Positions 1 through 13,522 of a stretch of 64,000 nucleotides of DNA are shown here, piece by piece (within the stretch, counting starts at the first letter, position 1; every line of letters starts with the position of its first letter). A model generated the notes under the pieces. The model saw only the letters and a program-made list of their open reading frames with translations, did not search any database and was not told where the DNA came from. Made by a program: the position numbers and the translations under genes. The stretch is from Gymnogyps californianus (taxonomy: Eukaryota; Chordata; Aves; Accipitriformes; Cathartidae), in assembly GCF_018139145.2 (NCBI RefSeq), contig NC_059485.1, positions 19,574,088 to 19,638,087 on the forward strand, in the 5' to 3' direction.

Positions 1-3000
1 AGTGGGGTGAGCTGCATCAGAGTGGCTTGTGGGCAAGCTGGTGCTTATTGGCATTGATGCATGGTGAAGGCAGAGGTTCCCATCCCAAGGAGTATTTGTG
101 TCACTGGAAGGGAACAGCTCTGTCCCATGCCACTAACTTGTCCTAAGCAAGTCAAGGGGATGCTGCTGCTTAAGCCTGGTCAAGTGGCTGGTCCACTGGG
201 TCTGTCTGCCTGAAGACAATAAACAGGCCTGATCCAGCACTTACAGGAGCTAAGGGGACTCTTCCTATCAAGGCGGAAGATATGAAAAAGTACATTTAAC
301 CCTCTGGTCAATGTAGCAGCTGAGCTCTTCTGAGGAGAGTCTCAAGTCCCTGAGCTGAGATGGTTCTGTGGGGCTGGAGGCTGCACAAGGGTAGGTGCTG
401 CTTTCGGCTCATCACTCTTCCCCGGGGAGAAAGGAAGAGCTTTCTCTCCTTGGCCTCTCTAAGAAGCATCAAGAAGTCTGACTTTCATATGCATGTATCT
501 GTCAGCATCAGCCCTCAAATCAGGCTCTGAAGTTGTCAGAGTGACCAAGGGCCTTTGGGGCTATACAAGTCATACGTCAGGGAGCAGAGCAGCACTTCTG
601 AACAGCTAAAATAGCGTTTTGAGCATGTGATCTTAAGTCCCAGCTCTTCCATGGCAATCTCTTTTGCATCTCTGGGCCTTGTCCCCACCGCAAAGGCATA
701 GCTTGTCCTAGGAGCATTGTGCTGAGAGCTGGTTTTGATGGTGCAGTTCTTCAGCATATGGCAGAAGGGTGAAGGAAACCATTGAAGTGTAGTTTTCCCT
801 GGTGGGAGCAAACCTGTGCTCCTGGCTGGATCTCCTGCTCTGCAGAGATGTTTGCTGCTCCTTGGGTTTGAGAACCAAGGAGAGCCTTCAGGAGCGTGCT
901 GCCAGCTGTCAGGTAGTCTGAGCATCACCAAGCCGTGGTGTTCAAGTGGGATCGCTCCTTCTGTGCACCGGGTCCTGTGCACAACAGCAGCAGCTCATGG
1001 TGGAGTCAAGGCTCTGGGGAGAAACTCATGTTGTTTTAACTGTGTGCATTTAGCTCTTCCGCTGCTTTAAAATAATCTCTCTCCAGGAAAGCTTTTTCAT
1101 TAAAATCATCAAGGAAAAGACGCAAGTGGCTTCATTTAAAATAGCACCAAACATTTGGGAGAAATTTAAGCTAAGATCTACTTACTCTAGATTTAGCTAT
1201 TGGCTGGGGCAACAGCCAGCTAGGAGTCATTAGTACGAGCAGGAAGGACGTGGGTAGGTGTTGTGGGCAGGAAGCCGTACAGGACACAGTACCAGGATTT
1301 TGCTGTCTAGCACAAAGTCAGGATGAACACTTCATTAGAAGCAAGCTGTGTAATGTTCTAATATTAGCAAATCTGCAAACAGCTTGGTCTGTCTGCAGCC
1401 TTTGTGCAGCTGTGCTCCGCACAGCATCCACGTGTCTGACTGCGCTGGGGGCAGACTGTGTGCTAGGCTGGGAGTGCAGGGGTCTGGGCTGCCGCTAGCA
1501 GAGCTCCCTGCAGCGTGGGGCTGTGCTAAGGGGTGCAGTCCCTTTGCTCAGACATCCAGCGGGTGGTTTTCAGAGGCAGTGGGACTGACAGGTACTGGGG
1601 AGACGTGATGTGGGAGAGCCTTCAGCCTGCTCCACGTGGGCCTTGCGCAGGCGTTTGTGCTCACATATTCCTGCATTGCGTATTCCCCCTAGGTTCTGCT
1701 GCTCTAATTTGTGAGGCCTCTCCATTGTTGACAAGTGTCTTCTGTTTCTGGTTTTTGGGCAGGAGTAGCTGATGAGATGGCTTGAACACAGGATGAAGTA
1801 ATTCCGTTAATGGAGAATACTCCCTAATGGAAAATATTTCTCATGTGTCAAAGCTGTTGGCATGAATTGATTACAATGCATCAGTCTATTAGATGGCACT
1901 AAACGATTTGTGTTTAAATATCCCTTGAAATACGTGCCTTTCTCTGGGAGGGCCTGATCCAGAATCCAGCCCAGCAAATTGGAGCCTATCCAATGGACTC
2001 CATTTGGATCCTTTTATTGATGCAGTAGTGCAAGTTGGTGTGCACTTTCAGGCAGTTGCAGCCCACAGAACAAATGGATGCCAGGACTGTAGAGCTGAGA
2101 AGATTGTTTCGGCTCAGTCTTGCAGGGAGAGTTGTGTCTGGAGGCCCCAGCACGAGGAATTAGAGCTTAACCATTGCTGGCTTTCCAAGAAGGGGCAGGT
2201 CCCATGTTAAACTGTGGCTACTGAGATGAAGAGGAGCGTGGGTGGGTTGAGCTGGCATTACACTTTGAGGAGACTGGTGTCTTCTGTGCTCATTCCCAGG
2301 TGGTGGCAGAAGAAATGGAAGATGTGGGACCAGCTCTTACATGCTTGTCTTGATGGTATTGAAGATAAAGTTAAAATCAGTGACTGGAGGGCAAAAGACC
2401 TGTGACTCCAGCTCTAGTAGGAGCTCACAGTTTCCTCCCCTACAGCCGCTCCAAGAGCTGTAAATCCTCACCTCGCTCTCCCAGTGCCAGGACTTGGCTT
2501 GCTCTGGTGCCTTTAGACTAATGTGGGGAGCTGCCTGCTGCAGTACCTCTGGCAGTAACATCCTGCTGTGAGGCGCCCATGGGTGTTTATGGGCCTCTTG
2601 AAGGGCGGGAAGAAGGGCACGTGAGGAGGGGTGCCAGGTCCCTGGGATGCCGATGGGGAGTAGGTGGGCTACGTGGGAAGGGAGGGTGAGGAGAGAGGGA
2701 CGCTGCAAGCTAAAACTGATGCAGGGCACACCTCTGCTAGCACCGAGGCAGGGCATTTTCCCTTTCACCGTGTGCCTGGTTCTCCCCCAAGCTGGCTTAC
2801 GGAACAGAATAATTGCAATTGTGAAGTGCCCCCACTTCTCACAGCAGCAAGGACTGGCTGGCAGAGTCCTATCCTCCCCACTGGTGTGTGGCAGTGCCCA
2901 AGGCCAGCCACCTCCTCAGCTGCAGAGCAAGTGGTGCTTGTGGCTGCTGCCTCTAGGGACCCCGTGCATAATGCAAGCAATCCCCAGGCACTGAATCTGG

Positions 3001-4761
3001 TAGATCTCTCTCTCCCCACCCCTCTCTGAAGGGCCAGCCCTTGGCAAGTGAAGTCATCCCCCCTTATTTTTTTTTGAGGACTGGTTGAAGATGGTGTGTG
3101 GTGATGGCACTGGGGAGGGGACAAACTGTCCCCAGAATAGGCTGGGTGATGAGAATCTGCGTACAAGTAACGTAAAAATGCTCTGGCCGAGCTCATTTCC
3201 TGCGAAACCCAGGTAGCTCCTGGGTGTGCTTGGCTACACAGTTGTTACAGACAGACCTAATGAATCCTGGCTCTTGCTAAAGCCTTGCACTTTGTTTGTG
3301 ACTTGAAGAATTATCTTCTCTACTGAGAGGAGAAAATTAGCTCTTCTCTTCTTTCCCCCCGCCCCCAGCCTTTGGTGCCCATTTTGTGCTGTCCCCTAGA
3401 CTACTTAGACTCTGATGCTCTCTTGCCATACAGTAATTCCATCTTTATACCCACTGCAGCCCCTCCATCTACCCATCCCAGAGGAAAGCTGGTAGCATAC
3501 TATCTCTTGAGTGGATTATGTCTGCCCACAGGTCCCCTCCAAGCCTGATGTTATATTCCCTGGCCTCGGTTCAAGACTTGGCAGTCTGGGAACAATCTGA
3601 CTATTTTCACTGATGCTTTCTGGCTACATGGGAAAAAAAAAGGTGTGACTAACACAGGATTATGTATATGGCAGTCATGTGGGCCTTGAAGCTAAACCCA
3701 ACTCATCCACTGAGTGCAGTTTTGTAAAGAAATTATGTGTCCACCCAGAAACGTCAAGCAGAATAACAACCTTGGTATCCGCAGCACAGCTTCTTTTTCC
3801 ATTGACTGGAGCATTATTCATCCAAATGAAAATATTGCTCTCTGAAAGTTGAATGCTCTTGGTCAGCGGAGAAGGACAGCCTTGCTGTAAGAGCAGATGG
3901 AGCCATTTATTTCTGCCTGGGTTGATACTCATTGCTCTGAAGGCTCTGGAAGCATTGTGACTCCTGTTCTGAAGCACAGACTATGTTATTTTAATGCCAG
4001 GTCATGCTACAGGCTCCCTCATCACAGCATTGACATAAGTGATATATTGGGAGGATGGAGAAACAGGCATGGGAGAATGCAGCCCAGCCCATGTGGAAGA
4101 CAGGCTCCATGCTCACGGGAGATGTCTGCCTGCTCATGTCTTTACTGACCCCAGCCGAAATCTCCAGGACTCGCATCTCCTTCTTGACTGTGTTACTGTT
4201 GCACTTATTAAGGGTGCTGCCAGGTCCCTGCATGAGCCACCCAGCTAAGTGATGGTGTGTGTCTATGCCAATACTTGAATTAGTACAGGTCTCTGTCGAC
4301 GTTAGGAGAGAGAGGTATAATTAAGGTAATTACAAGCCATTCAGTATCAGTCAGGGAGAGCAAACTGTCTTTCACATGAAAAAATCACAGCGTGTTAGTC
4401 TGCCTAAACCATCACAACACAGAACAAAACCAGAGATCTCCAGCCAGCCCAAGGAGAAACCCCTCGTGACAGCGCTGCGTGGGCTCTGTCCGCAGGACAA
4501 CCAGAACTTGACCCCCAGGATCAGATGAGCTCCCAGCGCTCCCCTCAGGGCCGGGTGACTCCTGGCTCTGCCATGGCTCATTGCTGGGCTGGGGTTGAAA
4601 CGGGTGCTGTGGTCATCTGTCTGGGTGCCTGGGCAAATCTTGAGGCATTACTGTTAACATTGGATGACAATGAATTCATCCTGTCCAGCAAAATAGATCC
4701 AGATGACAAAGAAGCTCGAGAAAACTGCTCACTGCCCTGCACGTCAGGAAGAAATGATATC
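1..4761. other. No gene recognised
   Basis: Unique-looking sequence of mixed composition. The ORFs are short, overlap on both strands and have no recognisable domain. No LINE or LTR similarity was noticed before the hairpin at 4762. It could be intron or intergenic DNA; the sequence alone does not decide. Confidence 0.5.
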
Positions 4762-4806
4762 TGTCAAGTTATTTACAACTGTAAGACATCTGTAAATAAC
4801 TTGACA
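4762..4806. repeat. Perfect 16-bp inverted repeat (hairpin)
   Basis: The arm TGTCAAGTTATTTACA at 4762-4777 is matched exactly by its reverse complement at 4791-4806, with a 13-nt loop between. It lies about 100 bp before a solo LTR but is not part of it. It is too short for a typical miRNA precursor and has no flanking target duplication typical of a MITE that I can see. A templated inverted insertion is a plausible origin. Confidence 0.85.
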
Positions 4807-4910
4807 AATGCAATCTCCTTCCCAGCGCTCCTGGGTGCCACAGCTGCCTTCCAGAAAGCTGCATACTGCCGAGCCTGCTGGGAGCCGGGGGTGCAGTCTG
4901 CTGGGGGGGG

Positions 4911-5565
4911 TGTCGTGGTCTGTTCGGATTTCTCAAATTTACAGGACAACGTACTCTGTGATTTAAACTTTATTTCATGAGCTCATTAAGAAATACGGCA
5001 AACAAACACAACAAACAGGGGCTCAATCCCCTTTTGCCCAGACTAGTCTATTACATGAATTCACTTATTCATGATTCAAGACATAAGGTTTCATAACTTA
5101 TAACCCGCAACTCTTAATATCGTGCACCTATGAGCAAAACAAAAAGAATTAGTTCCCTAGCCTATGGTGAGTGTGCTCATCCTTCCTCCTCGGTCACGAT
5201 GTGAGCGTGCCCTGTATCACACAGGGAAGCATGAAAGCCTCAGCACTCCGGCTGCTGTTGGATCCGCTGCAAAAGCTTGTAGGGTAAGCTGATGTTTTAT
5301 ACCCTCCAACTTGGAGGTTTGGTCTATACCATTTCTGTAAGTTAGTGGATTCTGAGGAAACTGCCCGACAAAAGGTAATGGCTGCAGGAGACAGCCAGCT
5401 GCAGGTGATAATGGCTGCATCGTGGCCCTTTAGCTCTTTCTGGGCACCGGTCCTGCCTGTGTGGTGCTCTTGCTTTGACCTAATGGTGCTGCTGCCAGCA
5501 CACGAGGCCTTAATGTGAGCTGGCTTTTAGCCAAAATCTGAGCAGGAGTTGAGTGAACAGTCACA
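4911..5565 (-). mobile_element. Solo LTR, family A, copy 1
   Basis: This 655-bp block is clearly homologous to 40350-41027 over its whole length, including the ends. It starts TGTC and ends CACA. It is flanked by G-runs (GGGGG on both sides), compatible with a 5-bp target duplication although a homopolymer is weak proof. On the minus strand it carries a TATA box (GTATAAAA, 5302-5295) and an AATAAA (4974-4969) in the order expected of an LTR, so transcription would run leftward. No internal retroviral sequence accompanies it. The retroviral class is not certain. Confidence 0.75.
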
Positions 5566-5616
5566 GGGGGGTGACTGCCAGGCACGGCCAGCGACTGCCT
5601 CTGCCACGGAGGACAC

Positions 5617-6218
5617 TGTCGTGGTTTAACCCCAGTCAGCAACTCAGCACCACGCAGCCGTTTCCCCCTCCCCCTCCCAGTGGGGTGAGGAGGAGGAAAG
5701 CAAAGGAAAAAAAAAGTAAAACTCATGGGTTGAGATAAGAACAGTTTAATAACTAAAGTAAAATATAATACTAACAATAGTAATAATGAAATATAATAAT
5801 AATAGTAATGAAAAAGAATGCAACAAAAAGAAGGAGGGGGGAAGGAAAAAAAACAGTGATGCACAATGCAATTGCTCACCACCCGCTGACCGATGCCCAG
5901 TTAGTTCCCGAACCGCGATCCGCACCGCCCGGCCAGCTCCCCCCTGTTTATATACTGGGCATGATGTTCCATGGTATGGAATATCCCTTTGGCTAGTTCA
6001 GGTCAGCTGCCCCGGCTCTGCTCCCTCCCAGCTTCTTGCACACCTGCTTGCTGGCAGAGCATGGGAAACTGAAAAGTCCTTGGCTTAAGATAAGCGCTAC
6101 TTAGCAACAACTAAAACCTCAGAGTGTTATCAACAGCATTCTCACACTAAATCCAAAACACAGCACTGTACCAGCTGCTAAAAAGAAAGTTAACTCTGTC
6201 CCAGCCGAAACCAGGACA
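5617..6218 (-). mobile_element. Solo LTR, ERVL-like, copy 1
   Basis: A 602-bp element with TGTC and GACA ends, flanked by a perfect 5-bp target duplication GACAC (5612-5616 and 6219-6223). It begins TGTCGTGGTTTAACCCC, and related copies lie at 13523-14097, 34935-35030 and 41566-41756. A TATATAA box on the minus strand (5954-5948) and an A/T-rich stretch to its left set the orientation. A 5-bp duplication fits class III (ERVL) integrases. It has no internal region, so it is a solo LTR formed by recombination. Confidence 0.9.
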
Positions 6219-6223
6219 GACAC

Positions 6224-9200
6224 CTACCTAACGGTTAGGGCTTACCTGACATGCTGCTGATATGGACGACTGTGGGATGACGCCTGGGGCCAGGCATTCA
6301 CCTCCTGCTGCTCTTGCCATGTCTCAGATAGCAGGGCTTCTGGGGGCTCCTGCAGATGACAACACTTGTCCTGAGCCCCTAGGTGGGTGCTGACCCTCAC
6401 TGCAGTGTGGGGAAGTAGCTGGGAATCGGGGCTGTTGTGCTTGACACTGGATGACCCAGGCTTGCCTTGCAGTGAAGGGCTCATGGCTCTCAGGGCAGGA
6501 CATGTAGATGCTTCCAAATCCACTCCCAGCTCTTTCCCTTGCTAGTGGCTTCCTCAAAGCAATGCATACCATCCTCTTTGGCTGGAGAGCAAGCCTCATC
6601 TCCCTTGGAGAGCTGTAAAACTCCCTGCGGGGGACAGGAATCTCCCAGAAATGAATGATGTGCTAAACAGTGCCAGATTCTCTCTTTTGTGGGCTCCCTG
6701 CCTGTTCCTGTTACTAGCACTCCTTCCCTAATTGCTGAGTGATGCTGTGGCCTTCCCTTCTAGCTCAGGAGGGAAGAACCACTATCTGCTTCTTAAATTG
6801 TTCCTACATCTCCATGTCAAGCAAACATACCCTGGGACTGAAAGGGGATTTCACTTGACCACTCTTTTGCTACTGCAGCTATGCTGGAGGGACCTTTGCT
6901 GATGCTGCCTCGTGTCACGTGCAGGCACCTCTGGTGCTTGCAGTAGTTGCTCTGTTTTGGGGAGCCCCGCCGTTAGTTGTGGTTTGCCTCGCTGGAGTTT
7001 TGTGGATTCAGGCACATCGAGTTATGCACAACTGTATTCTATGTGTCCTTGTTGCCTGAACTGAAAGCATGCATGTGGATCCTCACCGCCAGAGCCCTGC
7101 CCTGATGTGCTGCTCCGCAGAGGGACTTGACTTAGTTGTCTGCTGCCATGGGATTGAAAGGCTGTGGCTGAGGTTTGTCTGTTGAACCCTAACGTGTTAC
7201 CTGAAGGTTTCTCTTGGCAATATTGTGCTGTTTGTGGGGTTACTTTCTTTACTTTCAGTTGAATGTGTTTAGATAAAATGCAGTTGCTTTTCCCCCACAA
7301 TTACATTTCCTTCCAGTCTCTCTCTGTCTCCCCCTGCCCCCTTCCCTCCTCACCTTAAAAGACCTTGCCAGACTCTAACTCCTGGCTCTTTCTAAAGAAT
7401 AGAAAGACATCTGCCATGGAGAGGGAGAGTGAGTCATGTTCTCCCCAGCACAGAGCAGGAGGGAGCCCTGTGTCTGAAAGGTCACTGGTGGAAACTGCTT
7501 TGTGCCTCGTTTGTTGTGCCCAGGTGGAAGTGGGTGGTGTACTTGGGCACGCAGATTTGAGACGTGACCCTGTGTATCAGATGTAGAAAATTATTTTGAC
7601 TGACCGCATGAGCCGAGGACAGCACCCATATGTGAACAGGCAGATGCTGTGGCATTGTAGGAAAAGTGTGCGAGATGCTTGTTTGATGGGTGTCATTAAA
7701 ACCTCATGTCAGGGTGGAGAGAGGTAGAACAAGCAAAAGTCTAAAAAAAATCTGATATGTGAGGGAAGATTGATTGAACTGGGGTTCTTCTGCTTCTGTC
7801 CTCCTTAGTCTCTTGAGGCTGAAGTCTTCATATATGGCAGGCATTGCTGCAATGCAGAGGCAATATCTTTTCTCCACCTCCAGTCAGTGAGACGAAGTCC
7901 ATGGGCTTTGATTTACTGAGGGATAGATTAGGCACTAAAAAAAAAGTGTGATGGGAAAGCTGAAGGAGCTCTTTGTGGGAAGGTTTGAAGAACAACCGTC
8001 AGTGGCCCAGGCATGTGGGGCCTCTCCGCAGTTTGGTTCCTTATGGTTCTGGCTGCAGCTCATGTACACTAAGCCAGCTACCCCCGATAATCAATACAAA
8101 TGAGAAAGCCAGTCAAGCCCTGTTATAACCAGCTTGTTTGTGTTTTCTCCTGGGGCACCATGCGCAGGGGCTTCCCTTCGTGCCGGCCCTTTGCTGGCAC
8201 TTCCCCATGGCTTTGGGCAGGCATCCAGTTTGATTTCTATCAGGATTCCCAAAATAGACATGCTTCTTGGAGCTCTGTTCACTTCAGATGTTCTACCCAA
8301 TCTTGCTCTCTGTCATCTTTAGAAAGAAAAACAAAAATAAGTGAAAACCAGTCAGAGCAAACAGCCAAACATAAAATGACGCATGGACTGTACAAAGTGT
8401 TCTTCACCATTAAGAACAGCCTTTTAAATCTCAGAGCTTGTTACTCTCCTGATTTATTCTCTTCCTAACCAATTTCTGTCCCTTTTTGTCTCTAATGGGT
8501 ATTAACATGTTTTTCCATTTTCTTCACTGGAATATGCTGATGATTGAGTTACTGCAGTTCAAGAAACAATGTGAATTGAGCTGAGTGTACAAGACAGGCA
8601 GTAGGAGACCAACAGCACCCACCATTGACTTTTGTACAGATCCTACGTTAACATGGTCACCTTTCTGCATGTCCTTTTCTGGTGGGAACTGAACTGGGAT
8701 TGTGAATAAACTCAGTTCTTTGGGAGATGAATCCTCTCATAGACTACTTGCGCGATGGAAAAATAATTCTCCCTCTGCTAATGTGAGAATGATAGAGGAG
8801 AACCAAATACAGGGATAAAGCATTGTCCAAAACCCACCGAAAGGCAGTGATCTCTCCTGGTGGTGAGGCGCTTGGGCCAGACCTGGAAGCACCACCCTGG
8901 GAGCAGAGAGTCAAGTCTGAGACCTGCTGATTTGGTTTGATCCTTCAAACCAAAGAGAGAGATGTGCAGGCCAAGAGAGAGCTGATGAAGGCTTTGCAGG
9001 CAGTGGAAGCTGTCCTTGGCTGGGGAGCCCTGGCTGGAAGTGGCGGAGGCTGTGCTGGGCAAGTTTTGCAGAACTAAGAGGCTGTTTCTCTGTAATTTAA
9101 GATTGCTGGTCTTCTGACCCCACTAGCTCTGGCACAGAGGCACTTTGAGGAGGGATTTTATTCTAGGAGAAAAACCTCTCTACTGACAAAAGTAAAGTCC

Positions 9201-12200
9201 CTCAGACCTCCCCTAGCCCCTGTGTGTCTTCCATTCCTTAAAAAAACCCACTGAATGACCAGAAAACAAGTAGGAAATAACCTCATAGTTGGTAAAACCA
9301 AGAGGAATCTGCACAGGAATGAGCACAAGTATGCACAGATACACCCAGCCACAGACAGACTAGCACAGATAGGAGGGGGCACCTTTGCTGGCACCCTCAA
9401 ATCCTGATTTATAATCTTGATTTTAGGGCTCGATGCTTGGAACACCCCTTTCGCAGCTCTGCCTGTCCTACTCGCTGGCTACTCCGACCTGAGGTTTGCT
9501 AGTCATCCCCCGCCGTGCTCAGGACAGGTCTCTGCAGTTGCTGGCACCCAGACTTCTGGGACCCGCAGCCCCATGTGGGGTTTGCCCTGTAGCTGGCACC
9601 CAGACAGAGCCCCACGTGGAGCTGGCTGGTGGTCCATGTGCCTGAGCTCAGAATGGGGACCTCACTTGTACAGGTGACTGTGCTCTGGAGAGAGGTACTT
9701 TGGGCCACAGGGGTTGGCAGGGTTTAAATTTTTGCATGGGATGCCCTGAGGAAGGAAACATCCCCTTCCTCTTTCTGGGTCAGTGTCTGATTTGGTTCTA
9801 ATTGCTGAGCCAACTGGTAAGTGCCTGCTTACTGGTCATTATGGAGCTCGCCTTACTGCAATTGCTCCATACATGGGGATTGAATTTGGAGGTGCTGTGT
9901 AAAATAGGTGATTGCACAGCTATGGCACCAATCCTGATGACAGCGAGTTCACCTGCTGCCCCTCTGCGTCTCTGCTGGGCCCCGGCCCCCATTTGAGCAT
10001 CCCTTCCCTAGCACGGAGGAGCTGAAGCAGCCGTTTTCTCCAGGGAGGGCAGGTACAGCAAGAATAGAGGAATGGCAGCCACTCCGTAGGTACGAAGCCA
10101 CCTGTCAGCCCAGCACTGAGCCTTTGTAACGGGAGCCATAGGTGATACCCACAGAATACCTGTGGATTTTCACCTCTGATGAAAATCTTTGCATTTAGGC
10201 ATAATTGCTTGTGTGGTTCCCGTTAGCAAGACAGCAGAACCATGCCAGTCATGCAGCCAAGGGACCTGGGGCAGCTCTTTTTTGTCATCTCCAGAGCTTC
10301 CTGAGCGAGCTATGTGTGACCAAGGGATATGGGAAACCAGGTCTGCTGTCCCCCCAAGCCAAACACCAAGGGCTGGCCTGTGCTGTCTTGCAGACATGTG
10401 TGGAGGTAGGGCTTAACTGCTTCTCTTCAGTGAGAGATTTCAAGTGCTCCGGCTGGGCCCAGTTTTCAGTAAACACAATTGCTTTAATTACAGCAGCTGA
10501 TGCAGAAGGACATCCAAGCCAGAGCATGTGCTTCTGCTGCTCACTGTAGCTTCCTGCCCTCCATCTGCCATCCTGGCGCAGCACTGTTACCAGGGTTGGG
10601 GTGCAGGGCTGTTTTCAGCCCCTCTACGCCATGCACATGGCAGGGCATGTCAGTACCTGCCAGCAGTTCTGGAGGGGAGCCCAGCCTAGGTATGGTGGGC
10701 TCCTGAAATCCCTGCCTGTGCCCCATTCCGACTGCTGCATCTGCCAGCAGAGATTTTTATGCAAGGGGCAATGTGGCTAGTTGCACGGGATAATGCACTT
10801 CTGTGACTGGGTTTTCTCCAAAGAGCGAGCGTGACTGTAGCTGAGCTGGGATCTATACGGGGAGCGAACATTTTCTGCTAGCTTTTGAGTTTGGGAGGAA
10901 GGAAATGATCTACCTTCTGCAAAACAAACAAATTAAATCCAGTTTTCTTCTGGTGGAAACAAATCCACAGTTACTTTAGATTGAATTCTTCCATCCAAAT
11001 CACATTTGAAATGTCTCTCCTGGTCTGAGCACACCAGGAGCTCTTATTGTACTGCAAGCTGAATCTTCAGTCAGTTTGGGGAGCATCTTGAGAGCATTTC
11101 TGTGTTTAAAAAGAATTAGGTACTATTTCATGAAGCGTCTTCTCCGTCTTGCTGTGATCTCTTTCCGAAACACTCTCTTTTGATCTTTGCAAACAAATGT
11201 GGGTTTCTATTTTGAGAGGAAAAGCTTTTCCTCTATTTGAGCAGATGCAGACACAGGTTAACCGTCTGTGTGCATTGTAAGTAGGGGGCTGCTTTCTTCC
11301 CAGCCAGGGTTGATACCCCAGACCCCAACTCCATCCGTCCCACTTTGTCTCCTCCCATCAACTCCCAGGTAACTTCCAGCACTAGCTTCACAGCAAAGTG
11401 TCAGAAATTGCCATTAGCAATTGAACTCAGTGTGCGCTCCTCAGGGTCGATGCAGATAACAGGCTTAGGTGAATGAGATCTAGGGACACAATGTTCTCCT
11501 CTGGGGGATGGGGTGATGGAGTGAATCCCACAGGAGAACAAGTCCAGATGAACTCCTTGGAAAATCTGCAGTCACCTTCCTCCAGAGAGCAAGAAGTCTA
11601 AAATGCAGCTACCGCTCAGCACCTGTCTTTCCTGTTCTGCTGTCTATGCCTGGAGCTCACCAGCAGGGCTAAGGAGCAATGATAGATGCATCCCAGTTTG
11701 ATAAGTTCTTGTCTGGTGGCTCCTGCACAGAAAAGTTATTTTTTTTTGCCCAGGAGAAGAGTTCAGGTGAGAAAGCTCCAGCAGTAAGTAGAGCTTTGCT
11801 AAAGGCCATGGCTATCAACCTGATTCAAGCAGAGAAAAAGCAAACCTGGTTCCTTAATGATGAAGGTGAGGCAGAGAAGGTGTTTCCTGATGAGGTGGAG
11901 CAGCTAGAGGCTCTGTGGTTAGCTGCAGAAGTGTGGTTAGCTGCAGAACTTCACTAACCCTAATGAAGGATGGGATGCAGAGGGACTGCACTGGAGTTGT
12001 CTCCTGGAAAACTCATAGATGTTCACGACCTCAGAGCCTGAATTAGAAACAGCAGTCCTTGGTGATCAGCCAGAGATGTTGCCTGCTGTGCGTGAGCTAC
12101 ACTGGTCTCAAAGCAGGCACCACAAGGTGACACCACATAAAATGCCTATGAGGAGCCTCAAAGAGCCCCCATCTCCTGCCAAGGCCCTTTACAGTCGATC

Positions 12201-13522
12201 AGACTGGAAGGAGGCAGCTGCTCAAAAGGGAAGGGGAAGATCCTGTTTTGTTAGCAAGGGCTCAGTGGGACTAAAGAACCAGCGTCATGCAGCATCTGGT
12301 TCCCCTTCTCCTGAGCCCAAGGTTTCCTCTGACTGGTTTGCTCTTGAGCTGAGTCTGGTGTTGTTGATGCACCAGGCATGGTATGACTGGCGGAGGTGGG
12401 AGTTGTAAACCTTGGAGTGGCTACTGCTTTTCTGTTGTTTTATGAGTATTGGCTAAGTATTTCTGGGCTGGGGGGAGCTCTCTGTCACTAATTAGAGCTG
12501 CCTGGCAGAGGCGCCAGGGGATTCCTTCCCTGGCAGGAACGAAACCAGTAGTTTGTTTATGGCACTCACCGTTGGGTGAATTTACTACAGCAGCCAAAAG
12601 CAAATCCTGAGAGTCCTGTATCTGTTTCAAACAAGCTGGAAATTGCTCTCCAGCTTGTTAAGTCCAACTCTTTTGTGAATGAAGGAGAGTAAATCGCTGT
12701 TCATCCCCTTTACCTTACCAGAGGGGCCTCAAAAGGCTGCCCTGATGGTGGAGGAGCGGGCAAGGATAGGAGAGTAACATGTTCTTCACAGAGGACAGAA
12801 GAAAGTAAGACCTTGTACCAGGGGCAGGGGTTTCAGCATGCATATCTGAGAAGCTTCCTTAAGAATCAGGATGGGGACTTGCCAGAAGCACCTGTGAGAG
12901 GGCACTCCGTCGCTGCAAGTGCTCTGCACTGTCCTGCACCCACGCTTGCTGTGCAAGCTGCTGCCCTGGATACCCTGCTCTGCCAGCCAGACTCTTCCTG
13001 CCTGGCTCTGGTTGGAGTGTAGGGTCTTTGGGACAGGGGCCACCTCTGCTCTGGGTTCCTACAGCATTGTGCATGTGCGGTGAGGGACCACAGCTGGGAT
13101 TTCCAAGCTGTCCTGCAATGGAGCTGGTAGCAATGCTGCACAAGTGCAGGGCTTTGCCAGTGGGACTGGCAAGGTGTGTGGAGAATGTAGCAGGCTGGTT
13201 TTGAGGCCCAGACATGTTTTGCTCCGTACAGGTCCCAGTCCTAGAGCTGGAAGGAAGGTAAGCATTACCTCAGTGTTTGCTCAGCTCTACAAGATTGGGA
13301 TCATCTGTTGGAAAGGTAGGGTAGCCCCTGAGTTAGTGAGGAGAGTTGATTGGACTATATTGAGCACAGCAAGGAAGGAGTGGTAAGTTATTCCTGGTTT
13401 TGACTGCCTAGGTGCTCACTTCTGGTGTGGAAGTGTCTTGCGCTTGCAGATTTTGGCCTCGTAAAGCTTGGCTGTTGTGAGTTACCATCAGTCACAATGA
13501 GAAATATGTTTCTTGGATCAAG
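6224..13522. other. No gene recognised, 7.3 kb
   Basis: No conserved domain, RNA gene or repeat was recognised. Two plus-strand ORFs near 11679-11957 (92 aa, ATG start) and 12019-12408 (129 aa) are among the longer ones, but I see no homology, no matching splice structure and no repeated codon pattern supporting coding. A tiny tandem duplication (about 17 bp, twice) lies near 11930-11950. Confidence 0.5.

Noticed and set aside
4525..4980. A 151-codon ORF
   Set aside because: It runs across the hairpin and ends inside the solo LTR; no domain and no splice context.
11679..12408. Two neighbouring plus-strand ORFs (92 and 129 aa) as a gene
   Set aside because: They are in different frames, have no recognisable homology and no convincing splice sites or poly(A) signal linking them.
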